From contig JAEOAD010000048.1 in NCBI GenBank assembly GCA_036365145.1, positions 14,799,501-14,863,500 of the forward strand: 64,000 bases of DNA, written 5' to 3'. The notes beneath the pieces are model-generated. The model made no database searches. It was not told the origin of the DNA and saw nothing but the letters and a program-made list of their open reading frames with translations. Each line of letters begins with the position of its first letter. Within the stretch, counting starts at the first letter, position 1. The position numbers and the translations under genes were made by a program. The stretch is from Orientallactaga sibirica (lineage: Eukaryota; Chordata; Mammalia; Rodentia; Dipodidae). This document shows, in pieces, positions 45,256 through 55,727 of the stretch.

Positions 45256-45485
45256 TAAAATAAAATAGAAAAGCATGGCCTGCCAACTTCAGAGTATTAG
45301 TGGTATGGCTTTAAATTTAAATTACTTAAGTGTGAGAAGTATCATTGACCTTAGTTCTGATCTTTTCACTCCTTCAGCCCTAGTTTTACAATCCATTTTA
45401 CGTAAATCATCCGCAGCCCACTTCAAACAAAGCTTACTATTTCTGTAAAAGGTCTAATGCCATCTCTACTATTGTTATCCCTCTA

Positions 45486-45645
45486 CATGCTATATTCTGA
45501 ATATGTCCCCCAAAATTCATATTCTGAAGCTTAGTGACAGTGTGATAATTATAGAGCTGTGGCCTTTTTAGAAAGTGAAGTGACAAGGGTAGAACTTCCT
45601 GAATGGGGCGTGCTCAGACAAATAAGATGCAAAGGGCTGGACCTC
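45486..45645 (+). mobile_element. MLT1-like LTR fragment (5' part)
   Basis: 'ctgaatatgtcccccaaaat' and 'agagctgtggcctttttaga' follow MaLR MLT1 wording. Diverged. Confidence 0.55.
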
Positions 45646-45700
45646 CTAACTGTTCAACAGGAGTTTACTTATGACAACAGAAGTTCCTGACATCAAGTAA

Positions 45701-46076
45701 TGTATGGCACAATATAGGCCTGGTCCTAGCCAGACCGGATGGCAGAAGAAAACAGGAAGTGGTTTCTGTGAAAATGGCGTTCTGCGCAGGCTTGGTGTGA
45801 CAAGAGTTACAGTCCCATGCTCGCGAGAAGTCTGCTACGAGATGTCCTGTCCAGAGACAGGCTGTCATTGGTCACAAAAAGGGGACCACCCCATACAAGG
45901 ATTAGCAGCCCCTTAAACCCTATGTGCATTTTGCTAAATAAACGAGTTTGCAGAGTCTCGCTTCCGCTTTCACCCAACTCCCGGAGTCTGTGTCGTGACT
46001 CTGCGCTGCTCACCCCAACTCGGCTGAGACCCTACCATCCCTCCTGAGCTGGCCTTGGGGGGGGGGGACCGCAACA
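45701..46076 (+). mobile_element. ERVK-type solo LTR with 6-bp target duplication
   Basis: 376 bp starting TGTATGG and ending GCAACA, flanked by identical AAGTAA at 45695-45700 and 46077-46082. It contains an AATAAA at 45937-45942 followed by a GC-richer downstream part, the layout expected of an R/U5 region. A 6-bp duplication and a TG...CA boundary are typical of class II (ERVK) proviruses. There is no internal coding sequence, so it arose by recombination between two LTRs. The intact ends suggest a fairly recent insertion. Confidence 0.88.
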
Positions 46077-46439
46077 AAGTAATTTTTTAATTTTATTTCT
46101 AAGAAATCGGGACCAGAGCAGCTGATATCTCAATGAGTCCAAATTCAACTGACATAATAATAAAATTACATCTGCCTAAATCTTTACCAAAAAAGGCAAC
46201 TTAAAGATAACCAGTTATTTTTCTATAGGTTTGTCTCCTTGCTTCCACCTTACAAGGAAATCAACTCTGAAATAATGACCAGTCTGCTTTCTGTTCTTTA
46301 GTTTTCATTTTCTTCAGCCCTGAGTCTAGAAAACAAACAAGTCTCCTTTACGTAGCTTGAGAAGTCCTATTTTATCAAAGTAAGTTTTAGGTCAATTAAA
46401 TTAAATTAAACTAATTAAAGCAATTAAATGTTGAAGCAG

Positions 46440-46655
46440 ATTGCTCTGACAGCCCCTTCTACCACATGAGGCTGTGCCATCTTGAAGCCAAGCAGCCTCA
46501 CCAGAAGAGAAACCTGCTGGGGCTTTGCTCTTGGACTCTCCATATCCAGAACTGAAACAAAATTTTCATTCTTTATAAATTATTCAGTCTCCAGATGTTT
46601 TGTTATAGTTGCAGAAACAGACAAACTGGTACTCAGAAATGAGGAACTAGTCATA
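46440..46655 (+). mobile_element. MLT1-like LTR fragment (3' part)
   Basis: 'ttggactctccatatccaga' and 'actgaaacaaaattttcattc', then 'ttataaattattcagtctcc' and 'tttgttatagttgcagaaac', match the 3' half of MaLR LTRs. Confidence 0.6.
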
Positions 46656-46758
46656 GCAACAAATGCCTTAAAAATGTGGAAGCAGCTTTGAAGGGAGTCA
46701 TTAGTACAGGCGGGAATCAAAAGGGCTATTCTGATGCTGGCTCAGAAAGAGAGAGACA

Positions 46759-46945
46759 GACGGGCGTGGTGGCTAGTGCACACCTTTAGTCCCAGCCCCG
46801 GGAGGCAGAGGTAGGAGGATTGCCGTGAGTTCAAGGACACCCTGAGACTACATAGTTAATTCCAGGTCAGCCTGGGCTAGAGTGAGACCCTTTCTCGAAA
46901 AACCAAAAAAATAAAAATAAAAATAATTAAAAAAAAAAAAAAAAA
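46759..46945 (+). repeat. B1 SINE
   Basis: Full length with 'aaaga(g/t)agagac' on both sides. Confidence 0.92.
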
Positions 46946-47103
46946 GAAAGATAGAGACGAGCTGAATCTTCTAGACTATGTGAGGGTCTTGATCAGAATT
47001 CGGGTAGGATAAGAACAATGAAGGCTGCTCTGACGAAGAGCAGAGACTGATATGGAACAAGATAAGGAAAGTAGGCAAAAGGTTGTCCTGATAAAGTAAT
47101 AAA

Positions 47104-47241
47104 GAGCCAGGTATGGTGATCATGCCTGTTACTTCAGCTGAAACAGGCTGATTGCTGTGTTGGGCTGAATCCAGCTTGGGCTACAAAAAAAGTTCCAGGC
47201 AAGACTGCGCCACAGAGTAAGACCCTGTCTCTAAAAACCAA
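47104..47241 (+). repeat. Old B1-like SINE
   Basis: 'gagccaggtatggtgatcatg' head, much substituted. Confidence 0.6.
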
Positions 47242-47261
47242 AAGAACAAAAATTTTAAAAA

Positions 47262-47480
47262 TAGGGTTGGAGAGATGGCTTAGTGGTTAAGGTACTTGCC
47301 TGCGAAGCCTAAGGACCAATGTCTACTCTCCAGATCCCATATTAACCAGACACACAAAGGTGAGACAAGTGCAAGGTTGCACATGCCCACTAGGTAGCGC
47401 AAGCTCTGGAGTTCGATTTCAGTGGCTGAGGCCCTCAATTCTCTCTCTCTTTCTCTTTCTCTATAAAAAGACCAAAAAAT
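47262..47480 (+). repeat. DIP-like SINE, D3
   Basis: 'cacaaaggtgagacaagtgc' and 'cccactaggtagcgc', a CTCF-like core with one substitution. Confidence 0.9.
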
Positions 47481-47804
47481 GTTTTTAAATAATGAGAAAG
47501 AACTCAACTGTGTTTGTGCTGGAAGTAAATTCTGAGCAAGATGTGGAAGGCACTACATGGCAGAACTGTTCATAGTGACATGGAAGCAAACAACTAAAAA
47601 GAAGTTATCAGAGGAGAGAATTCAGATTGGCTGTGCAAAAGACTAACACAGTGTGTTGAGAACACCAGGCAACCCTTAGGTGAGATGAGTTTAGGCAGGA
47701 GGAAGCCTTGATGCTATTCATGCGGACTATGGAAGAACAACCCTGAGGGCAGTCTGGGTATCTTCCAGGCTGCCACTCCTGCATCTGGAGGGTGAGGAGC
47801 AGAA

Positions 47805-48095
47805 TTCTATGAACTGAATGTCTTCCTCCAAATTCCTATGTTGACACAGTAACCAAGACGTGGGACTGTAGAAGACTCTGCTTACAGGAAGTGAGGGAGT
47901 CTCTCTCCTACCCCATGTGAGGATGCAGCAAAGCCCCAGTGGAGCAGGAGAGACTCTTCTAGAACTTAGAACCCCAGCCTCCTCAACTATGAGACCTTTT
48001 TATTCCCTATAAGTATCCAGCCTCAGGTATTCTGTTCTAGATACTGAAAAGCACTATGGATTAATAAATAAAAGAATAAGCAGTGCCAACTGGTG
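47805..48095 (+). mobile_element. MLT1-like LTR
   Basis: 'ctgaatgtcttcctccaaat', 'ccatgtgaggatgcagcaaag' and 'ccagcctcaggtattctgtt' are present in MaLR order. Confidence 0.65.
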
Positions 48096-48205
48096 GTGGA
48101 AGGGCTATAATCCCAGCACCTAGGAGGTAGCTTCAGGAGGATCAGAGTTCAAGATCATACAAACTACTCATAATGACTCTAAGGCCAGTCTGGGCTCTGC
48201 CTTTA
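48085..48205 (+). repeat. Old B1-like SINE
   Basis: 'gctataatcccagcacctag' core with degraded flanks. Confidence 0.55.
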
Positions 48206-48404
48206 TGGCTGAACCTTCTAAAGTCGCACTTCTTACTACTAGTAAGCTGTTTCCATACATGAATTTGAGAGAACACATTCATATCACAGCACTCTGCTAC
48301 TAACCCCAAATCCACATCCTCACATGCAAAACACAGGCATTCCTAACTCAGAGGGAGGGAGGAAGAATCACTCAGCAGGTGTGGACACTCGACTTCATTT
48401 CATT

Positions 48405-48500
48405 TCATGATTTAGAGATTAGATAGCTTGACAAAAGTCACAAAACCAATAAGTGGTACAAATAAGATATAAAAGCAGTCTTGTCACTGTATTAAAATGA
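48405..48500 (+). repeat. MIR fragment
   Basis: 'gacaaaagtcacaaaaccaa' and 'taagtggtacaaataagat' resemble the MIR 3' region. Confidence 0.5.
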
Positions 48501-48506
48501 TTTTTA

Positions 48507-48695
48507 GGCTGAAGAAATGACCTATCAGTTGCCTGCAAAGCCTAATGACCCAAGTTCAATTCCCCAATACCCACATAACCCATATGCACAAGGTGGCTGG
48601 CATATAAGTCTAGAATTCGTTTGCAGTGACTGGAGGCCCTGATATGTCCATCCTCCCTCTTCCCCTCAAATAAATAAATATTTTTAAATAATTTT
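48507..48695 (+). repeat. DIP-like SINE, D1
   Basis: Diverged, with about 12 bp lost between the A box and 'gcctgcaaagcc'. Confidence 0.87.
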
Positions 48696-48951
48696 CAATT
48701 TTGAAAGGGAACTATGGATCAGTAGACCAATGTTCTCAGTTTTTAATGATCACAAGACATTCAAAATTTGAACTAAAGGATCTTATATGACCTGAAAAAC
48801 AAAAACTTCTGTATCTGCCAGTAATTATCCCACAACTAATAACAGATAAATGTACAATACCCTGCTAAAAAGACAAAAATAAATACACAAAACCTCATCA
48901 TTTAACTGAACGAATCTTGAGCCATGTCCCCTCATTAATAAAATGTACTTA

Positions 48952-49107
48952 GGCTGGGCATGGTGGCACATGCCTTTAATCCCAGCACTCGGGAGGCAGA
49001 GGTAGGAGGATCACTGTGAGTTCGAGGCCACCTTGAGACTACATAGTGAATTCCAGATCAGCCTGAGCTAAAGTTAGACCCTACCTCGAAAAAAAAAAAA
49101 AAAAAAG
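48952..49107 (+). repeat. B1 SINE
   Basis: Full length. Target 'aaatgtactta' before it recurs before the next two SINEs. Confidence 0.93.
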
Positions 49108-49116
49108 TACTTACTT

Positions 49117-49316
49117 AGAGCTGGAGAGATGGCTTAGCGGTTAAGGCAACTGCCTGCAAAGCCAAAGGATCCCAGTTTGACTCTCTAGGACCCACGTAAG
49201 CCAGATGCACAAGGGAGCGCATGCATCTGGAGTTTGTATGCAGTGGCTGGAGGTCCTGGCATGCCTATTCTCTCTGCCTCTCTCAAATAAATAAATAAAA
49301 TATTTTTTAAAAATAA
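49117..49316 (+). repeat. DIP-like SINE, D1
   Basis: Full length, followed by another 'aaaatgtactta'. Confidence 0.93.
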
Positions 49317-49332
49317 AATAAAATGTACTTAA

Positions 49333-49470
49333 AGCTAGACATGGTGGCACATGCCTTTAAAACACACTCAAGAGGCAGAGGTAAGAGGATCCCCAGAATT
49401 CAAGGCCAGCCTGGGTCTACAGAGTGAGTTCTAGGTAGCCTAGGCTAAAGACCCTACCTTGAAAAGAATT
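49333..49470 (+). repeat. B1 SINE
   Basis: Diverged, third SINE at the repeated 'tgtactta' target. Confidence 0.83.
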
Positions 49471-49480
49471 TTAAAAAATG

Positions 49481-49693
49481 AGAGCTAGAGATGGCTCAGC
49501 AATTAAGGTGCTTGCCTGCAATGCCTAATGACCCCGGTTTGATTCCTCAGTACCTACGTAAAGCCAGATGCACAAAGTGGTGCATGCATCTGGAGTTTGT
49601 ATACAGTGGCTACAGGTCCTGGTATATCCATTCTCTCTTTCTTCCCATCTCCCTCCCTCTCTGCTTTCTCCTTGCAAATAAATATAAAATATT
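49481..49693 (+). repeat. DIP-like SINE, D1
   Basis: Near full length, head shortened to 'gagctagagatggctcag'. Confidence 0.9.
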
Positions 49694-49783
49694 TTTTTAA
49701 AAATGAGTATGTAAAAATAATGACTTAATTCTCCAAAAAAAAAAAATCACACCATATCAATGTTACATTAAAAAGGGGGGTTA

Positions 49784-50055
49784 GGGCTGGAGAGATGGCT
49801 TAGCAGTTGAGGCGCCTGCCTGCTAAGCCCAAGAACACTGGTTCCAATCTCCAGCAGTTCTAATCTCCAGGTCCCATGTTTACCCAGATGCAAAGTGACA
49901 CAAGGGCGCAATGCCGCACTTGCCCACAAGGGGGCGTACACATCTGGAGTTCGTTCACAGCAGCTGAGAGACTGCTGGCGTGCCCATCTCTGTCTCCCTC
50001 TCCCTCTGTCTCTCTCTGTGTCTCCCTCCAAAAATAAATAAAATAATTTTAAAAA
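49784..50055 (+). repeat. DIP-like SINE, D2 with duplicated B box
   Basis: B-box segment repeated at 49840-49855 and 49856-49871, the second with two substitutions. CTCF-like core at 49924-49937. Confidence 0.92.
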
Positions 50056-50114
50056 AATTTTTAAAAAGGGGTTTTAGAGATTCAATAAACTTGAAAAATA
50101 TTGGAGGAGGTACT

Positions 50115-50437
50115 ACAATTACCTTCTAGTTGCTGGGACAATCACCCAACCAGAAGCAGCTCATGAAAGGAAAGGGTTCATACTCTGAACAGGAAGTGAC
50201 ATCATGGCAGGGAAAGCAAGAGAGTCAGGAGGCTAGCTCACATTGTCACAAAGCAGCAGGGAGGAAGCAGTAATAGTGCACTTGCTAGTACTGACAAGCA
50301 GGACTGAATTATAAAATCTCAAGCCCTGTTTCTCAATGACACACCTCCTCCAGCAAGGCTCCACTAGCTGGGGACTAAATAGAAGGATTAATCACAACAA
50401 ATGAGGCTATGGGAGACATTCTGCATTTAATACTACA
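50115..50437 (-). mobile_element. MaLR-type (MT/ORR1-like) LTR, minus strand
   Basis: Read in reverse it opens TGTAGTATTAAATGC with 'ctcccatagcctcatttg' and has 'ggagcc' and 'ttgctggaggaggtgtgtca', typical MaLR text. Confidence 0.65.
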
Positions 50438-50559
50438 TGGAGTCAAATAAATATTTCTTTTTCATTGTACGGTTTCCCAGGGTCTTTGCATACAATGGAA
50501 ACTGGCAATCCAAATAGGAAGCATTACTTCCCAAACTTCCTTGAATAGGGAGCTACAAT

Positions 50560-50915
50560 TTAAATGTGTCCACTGAATTTAATGTGGTAGAAACTCAATG
50601 CCCAACGTCACATCAATGGTTTGCAGAGATGGAGTCTGTGGAGATAATTAGGATTTGATGATGTGGTGAGTGTGGGACTTCATGTTGGCATTAGTGCTTG
50701 TTTAACACAAGGAGGGTTGAAGATAAGAGTTCAGAGGTAGAGTACAAGCCTTGAGTTAGAGATGGAGAAGGGAGGAAGGGAACTGTATTAGCAACCTTGT
50801 GCTCTATCTTACTTCATGATGCTCTTAGACTTCTTAACCATGAGCTAAATAAATTTCCTTTCCTAATGATTTTGTCTCCAGTATCTTACTATGGCAATAG
50901 GAAATATACAAAAAC
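50560..50915 (+). mobile_element. MaLR-type LTR
   Basis: 'agataattaggatttgatga' in the middle, 'gagctaaataaatttccttt' with AATAAA near 50848, and 'actatggcaataggaaatata' at the 3' end. Confidence 0.6.
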
Positions 50916-51256
50916 ACTAAGCACCTTGAAGAACGCACATTCCACAGAAGTGCCCAGCTAAAAACACCAAGAAGTTTTCCTCTGCCAACCAGTACTTCAC
51001 ACATGATGGTAATATTTACCCTACATGATGAAACCTGATCTGACAAGAACAAAACCTTCATAAAGCTTCTCCCAACTATCACAGTAGTATTTCAATTAAA
51101 AGGTGCTCAGTTTGTGTCTTAGCTCCGGGTCCTTACTTGCTGAGCCATCTTGGGCAAAACACATAAAATGGGATTACAGACTAAGCAGCAGTACATCACG
51201 CTGCAGATTCAAATGGAGAATTATAAAAAAAAAAAAATACCCTAAAAGTTCTTTCA

Positions 51257-51485
51257 GGGGCTGGAGAGATGGCTTAGCAGTTCAGGCCTTTGCCTACAAG
51301 CCTAAGGACCCAGGTTCAATTTCCCAGTACCCACTTAAAGCCAGATGAACAAAGTGCCACATGCATCTGGAGTTTGTTTGCAATGGTTAGAGACCCTGGC
51401 ACGCCCATTCTCATTCTTTCTTTCTCTTTCCCTCCCTCTCTCCCTTCTCCCCATCCTCTGCTTGCAAATAAATAAAAATATTTAA
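51257..51485 (+). repeat. DIP-like SINE, D1
   Basis: Full length with a long pyrimidine stretch. Confidence 0.92.
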
Positions 51486-51498
51486 GAAAGTTGCCAAC

Positions 51499-51645
51499 AA
51501 GCCCAGCATGGTGGTGCACCCTTTAATCCCAGCACTCAGGAGACAGAGATAGGAGGATCGCCATGAGTTCAAGGCCACCCTGAGAATACAGAGTGAATTC
51601 CAGGTCAGCCTGGGCTAGAGTGAGACCCTACATCAAAAAAAAAGA
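51499..51645 (+). repeat. B1 SINE
   Basis: Flanked by 'aagttgccaacaag' on both sides (about 51487 and 51658). Confidence 0.94.
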
Positions 51646-51769
51646 AAGAAAGGAAGGAAGTTGCCAACAAGATAGGGGAAAAATACTTGATGGTTGCACA
51701 TCAAATAAAAAATGAAGCTGTTAAATTATAAATGTACATGTCTCAAAAAAAAAAAAAGCAAGCAAAACA

Positions 51770-51918
51770 GGTGGGCATGGTGGTGCATACCTTTAATTCC
51801 AGCATTTGGGAGGCAGAGGTAGGATCACCATGTGCACAAGGTCACCCTGAGACTATATAATGAATTCCAAGTCAACCTGGGCTAGAGCGAGACCCTACCT
51901 CAAAAAACAAAAACAAAA
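51770..51918 (+). repeat. B1 SINE
   Basis: Near full length with a small deletion after 'gaggtagg'. Confidence 0.9.
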
Positions 51919-51981
51919 AAGCAAATTAACAAACAAAAATAAAACAACAAGCAAACAGTATTGTCAATTAAAAATAAGTAC

Positions 51982-52198
51982 AGGGCTGGAGAGCTGGCTT
52001 AGTGATTAAGGCACTTGCCAGTGAGGCCTAAGGACCAAGGTTCAGTTCTCCAGGTCCCATGTAAGCCAGATGCAACACATGGTGGCACATGCATCTGGAG
52101 TTTGTTTGCAGTAGCTAGAGACCTTGATGTGCCCATTCTCCCTCCCTCCCTCTCTCTGTCTTTACCTCTCTCTCTAATAAGTAAATAAAAATAAAATA
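51982..52198 (+). repeat. DIP-like SINE, D1
   Basis: Full length, 'aagtac' target on both sides. Confidence 0.92.
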
Positions 52199-52212
52199 TT
52201 TTTTTAAAAGTA

Positions 52213-52305
52213 AGTACGGAGGCCAGGTATGCCATCATGGTGGAGCACTTGCTTAATTTAGTATGTACAAGGCCTAGGGTACACTCCTCAGCACTACAGA
52301 AAACT
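52213..52305 (+). repeat. ID-like SINE
   Basis: 'catcatggtggagcacttgc' and 'caaggcctagggtacactcc' with 'agcactacaga' end. Confidence 0.6.
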
Positions 52306-52545
52306 GGCAATGGGGACGGAGGACAATAGAAGGGTAACATTTGAATAACAGCAGACACAAACCAAGGAATGGAGAAGCCAGCCAAGGAATGGAGAAGCCA
52401 GGTGAGAGACACTAAACACGTTCCTTTTCAGTCATCAAAAGAAAGCAATCCAACTTCTCTAGCTTCCAATACTGAGGTAATACATTTGTTAATTATGCCT
52501 ACCCAAAGGAGGACACAACAAAACCATGTAATAAAAATAAAAGAT

Positions 52546-52672
52546 TGCCTTTAGTCCCAGCACTCGGGAGGCAGAGGTAGGAGGATCGCTGTGAGTTCAA
52601 GGCCACCCTGAGACTACAAAATAAATTCCAGGTTAGCCTGAGCTAGAGTGAGACCCTACATCTCAGAAAATC
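52546..52672 (+). repeat. B1 SINE, 5'-truncated
   Basis: Begins at 'gcctttagtcccagcactc'. Confidence 0.9.
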
Positions 52673-52804
52673 AAAAAATAAAAATAAAGATTAACTAAAA
52701 ACCAAAAACATATGTTAAAGAAAATATCTCCAATGAGCATTAAGCTCAAATATTTCAACAGCCATAATAAAAGAGAAATACACATTAAAAAGTTGCTCAC
52801 ATAG

Positions 52805-53190
52805 TAGTACTATGGTTTGGATATGGCTTAAGCATGTAATCCATGCTAGAGTACTAGAAGCTTGGTCCCCACTGTGAAAGGGTGCTAGAACCTGTGAGAG
52901 TGGCAACCTGGAGGTAGTGATTGGGTTGCTGGTGATTTTGCCCTCAGAAGTAATGAATGTCGTTCTCATGGGAGCCTGATTAGTACCTCCAAGAGAGTTG
53001 TTTTACAAGGGCAAACTGGTCCTCCCAGGGCTTGGCTTCCTTCCTTGCTATGTGATCTCTCCTCTACCGTAAAAACTCCTGCCGTGAGGCCATCTGCCAT
53101 GGCATGCAGCCAACAAGGTCCTCACCAAAGCCAGCATTATTTGGCTTATTCTAGACTCCAAAACTGGGAACTAAGCAAACCTCTGCCTCT
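52805..53190 (+). mobile_element. MaLR-type (MST/MLT1-like) LTR
   Basis: 'ctatggtttggatatggctt' opening, 'ccctcagaagtaatgaatgt' and 'ctgccgtgaggccatctgcc' follow the MaLR layout. Confidence 0.65.
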
Positions 53191-53451
53191 TTCTCTCAAA
53201 TTAATTAATTAATTATATTTTTTTAAGAAGAAGAGCTTTTAAGAAGAAAACTTGTGATATCAGTGTGCCTTTACCTAGAAACCAATGTGCTGATACTTTT
53301 AGAAGTTGTTTAGAAAGAGGAATTTTAAAGATTAAGCATAAAATAATGTTTTCTAGAACAAAAACATCTTAACAACAGTAATTTGAAGGCACTTGAGAGG
53401 TCATGTATGTACTCCACACTCCTTTTTTCAGATAAAGACATGTATGTTTCC

Positions 53452-53616
53452 AGCCGGGTGTGGTGGCGCACGCCTTTAATCCCAGCACTCGGGAGGCAGA
53501 GGTAGGAGGAGCACCGAGAGTTCAAGGCCACCCTGAGACTACATAGTTAATTCCAGGTCAGCCTGGACCAGAGTGAAACCCTACCTCGCAAAACCAAAAA
53601 AAAAAAAAAAAAAAAA
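53452..53616 (+). repeat. B1 SINE
   Basis: Full length with 'agacatgtatgtttcca' on both sides (17-bp target duplication). Confidence 0.95.
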
Positions 53617-53664
53617 AAGACATGTATGTTTCCACGTGGACCAAATGACTACTAGCCCAAAGCC

Positions 53665-53825
53665 ACAAAGCAAAACAGCAGACCTTGGTCTGGTAGTAAG
53701 TCAAATACTGAAAGAAGACAAAGCAAAACAGCAGACCTTGGTCTAGTAGTAAGTCAAATACTGAAAGAAGACAAAGCAAAACAGCAGACCTTGGTCTAGT
53801 AGTAAGTCAAATACTGAAAGAAGAC
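53665..53825 (+). repeat. 53-bp tandem repeat, three copies
   Basis: Units begin at 53665, 53718 and 53771. Copies 2 and 3 are identical and copy 1 differs by one base (ggtctggt versus ggtctagt). Confidence 0.96.
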
Positions 53826-53864
53826 CCAGACACTAGGTATGTTCACCGGTACCCGGATAATGTA

Positions 53865-54100
53865 ATAACTCTTGCAGACAGGGTCTCTAGGAGGTAATAC
53901 AAATGAAATTCTAATCCAACAGCGCTGGTGCCCTTGCCACAGAAGGAAGCAGAGCACGCAAAAGCACAGTCAAGTCAGCATGTGCATCCTCACCAAGAAC
54001 CCAACCAGCCAGCACCTCATGTCAAACTTCCAAATTCTAGAACTCAGAAAACAAACTGCTGTTTAAGCCACCCAGCCTATATAGCATACCAAGTTATATA
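53865..54100 (+). mobile_element. MaLR-like LTR, 3' half
   Basis: 'gctgtttaagccacccagcc' and the preceding 'ttccaaattctagaactcag' resemble the 3' half of MLT1/MST LTRs. Confidence 0.5.
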
Positions 54101-54331
54101 GCATACCAAGCTAATAATAATCATCACATACATGGTATATGTAAGTGAACATGGCTACTAAATATATGCCTATAGCCCTTATATACAAAAAATGTTTAAA
54201 CACATGTATACATATGCACACAAACCCTAACAACATGATGAAATGGTTTACTTTGACTTGATAAACTGTTCTAGTGGAAATTTTTACCAAGAAAAATATA
54301 TATGTAAATTCTCCCACTTAAAAAACAAATT

Positions 54332-54493
54332 AAGCCGGGTGTGGTGGCACACGCCTTTAATCTCAGCACTCAGGAGGCAGAGGTAGGAGGATCGCCATGA
54401 GTTTGAGGCCACCCTGAGACTACTACATAGTGAATTCCAGGTTAGCCTGAGCTAGAGTGAGACTCTACCTCGAAAAAACAAAACAAAACAAAA
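54332..54493 (+). repeat. B1 SINE
   Basis: First of three B1s sharing the target word 'aaatcaaattaa'. Confidence 0.93.
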
Positions 54494-54505
54494 AATCAAA
54501 TTAAG

Positions 54506-54650
54506 CTGGGCATGATGGCACATGCCCAGCACGTGGGGTGCAGAGGTAGGAAGATCTCTGTGAGTTTAAGGCCAGCCTGAAACTACAGAAAGAGTTACAG
54601 GTCAGCCTGGGCTACAATGAGACCCTACATCAAAAATCTAAAAAAAATGT
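54506..54650 (+). repeat. B1 SINE with internal deletion
   Basis: Second B1 at this target. The head joins 'gcccagcacgtgg' directly. Confidence 0.88.
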
Positions 54651-54666
54651 AAAAATCAAAATAAAG

Positions 54667-54836
54667 CTGAGTATGGTGGGCGCATGCCTTTAATCCCAGC
54701 ACTCAGGAGGCAGAGGTAGGAAGATCACCATGAGTTCGAGGCCACCCTTAGACTGCATAGTGAATTCCAGGTCAGCAGGTAGTGAAAGGTACCTTGGACA
54801 AGGTAGTGAAACCCTACCTTGAAAAAAACAAAAAAC
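54667..54836 (+). repeat. B1 SINE with internal duplication
   Basis: Third B1 at this target. 'aggtagtgaaa' occurs twice near its 3' end. Confidence 0.88.
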
Positions 54837-54847
54837 AAAATCAAATT

Positions 54848-54920
54848 AAAGGCAGGGGGTATACAGCACAGTAGTAGAGTTCCTGCCTAGCATATGCAAG
54901 GTCAGAGCCACAGCATGAAC
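54848..54920 (+). repeat. ID-like SINE fragment
   Basis: 'gtatacagcacagtagtaga' and 'gcctagcatatgcaaggtca'. Confidence 0.55.
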
Positions 54921-55029
54921 AAACCAACCAATCTAAAGTAGAAGAATGAAAAGAAATCCTAAATAGATGAGTGAACAAATACCAAGAAATGCTCCTTAAG
55001 ATCCTACCACAAATCTTTAAAATACCATT

Positions 55030-55212
55030 TTTAATTATTTTTGTTTGAGAAAGACAGAGAGAGAGAATGGGTATGGTTGTGCCAGGACCTTCCGCCCCAC
55101 AAACAAACTCTACACATATGCTCCACTCTGTGCATCTGGCTTTACATGGGTACCGGGGAACTGAACCTGGGCCACAGGCTTTGCAAGCAAGCACTGAACC
55201 ATCTGTCCAGCC
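55030..55212 (-). repeat. DIP-like SINE, D1
   Basis: Reversed, with a shortened head region near 55195. Confidence 0.86.
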
Positions 55213-55354
55213 AATAAAATATCACTTTTTCTAGGTACTATAGTCATGGGTTTGAACCCCAAAATAGATGTGCTTGCTCATGAACAAGCTTTCTTATCCA
55301 TGTGCTTATTACTTCGTTTTTAAATTGGAGTAAATTTATTAAGATGTCATTAAA

Positions 55355-55727
55355 CAAAAGGCAACATAGTGCTGAGAAGAAGGGATGGAGGAGTGCCCAG
55401 CAATGAAACATCTGTCACACCCTCCAAGGCTCAGGGCCCATTGCGGAAGAGGGGGCGGATAGAATGGAAGAGCCAAAGGAAGGGTACGACTCCTTACAAT
55501 GCAACTGTCCAGACAGAAATTGGCCTTGATATCCATGACCTGGCAGTGCCTAGCAATACCTTTGCAAGACCCTCAAAATAGAAGAAAAAGATGATGTCAT
55601 CAAATTAAAAGAGAGACTAATGCAGAGAGGGAGGGGATATGATGGAGATTGGAGTTCTAAAGGGGAATGGGGGAGGGGAGGGAAATATGCATTTTTTTGT
55701 ATGTAAGTATAGAAGTTGTCAATAAAA
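55355..55727 (+). mobile_element. 5'-truncated LINE-1 with 14-bp target duplication
   Basis: 373 bp of L1 3'-UTR-like sequence, ending 'gttgtcaataaaaa' and flanked by identical aagatgtcattaaa at 55341-55354 and 55728-55741. It is strongly truncated and codes for nothing. It anchors the identification of the three longer copies. Confidence 0.82.

Noticed and set aside
53665..53825. CRISPR-like array
   Set aside because: The three units are contiguous tandem copies without spacers, in mammalian intron sequence.
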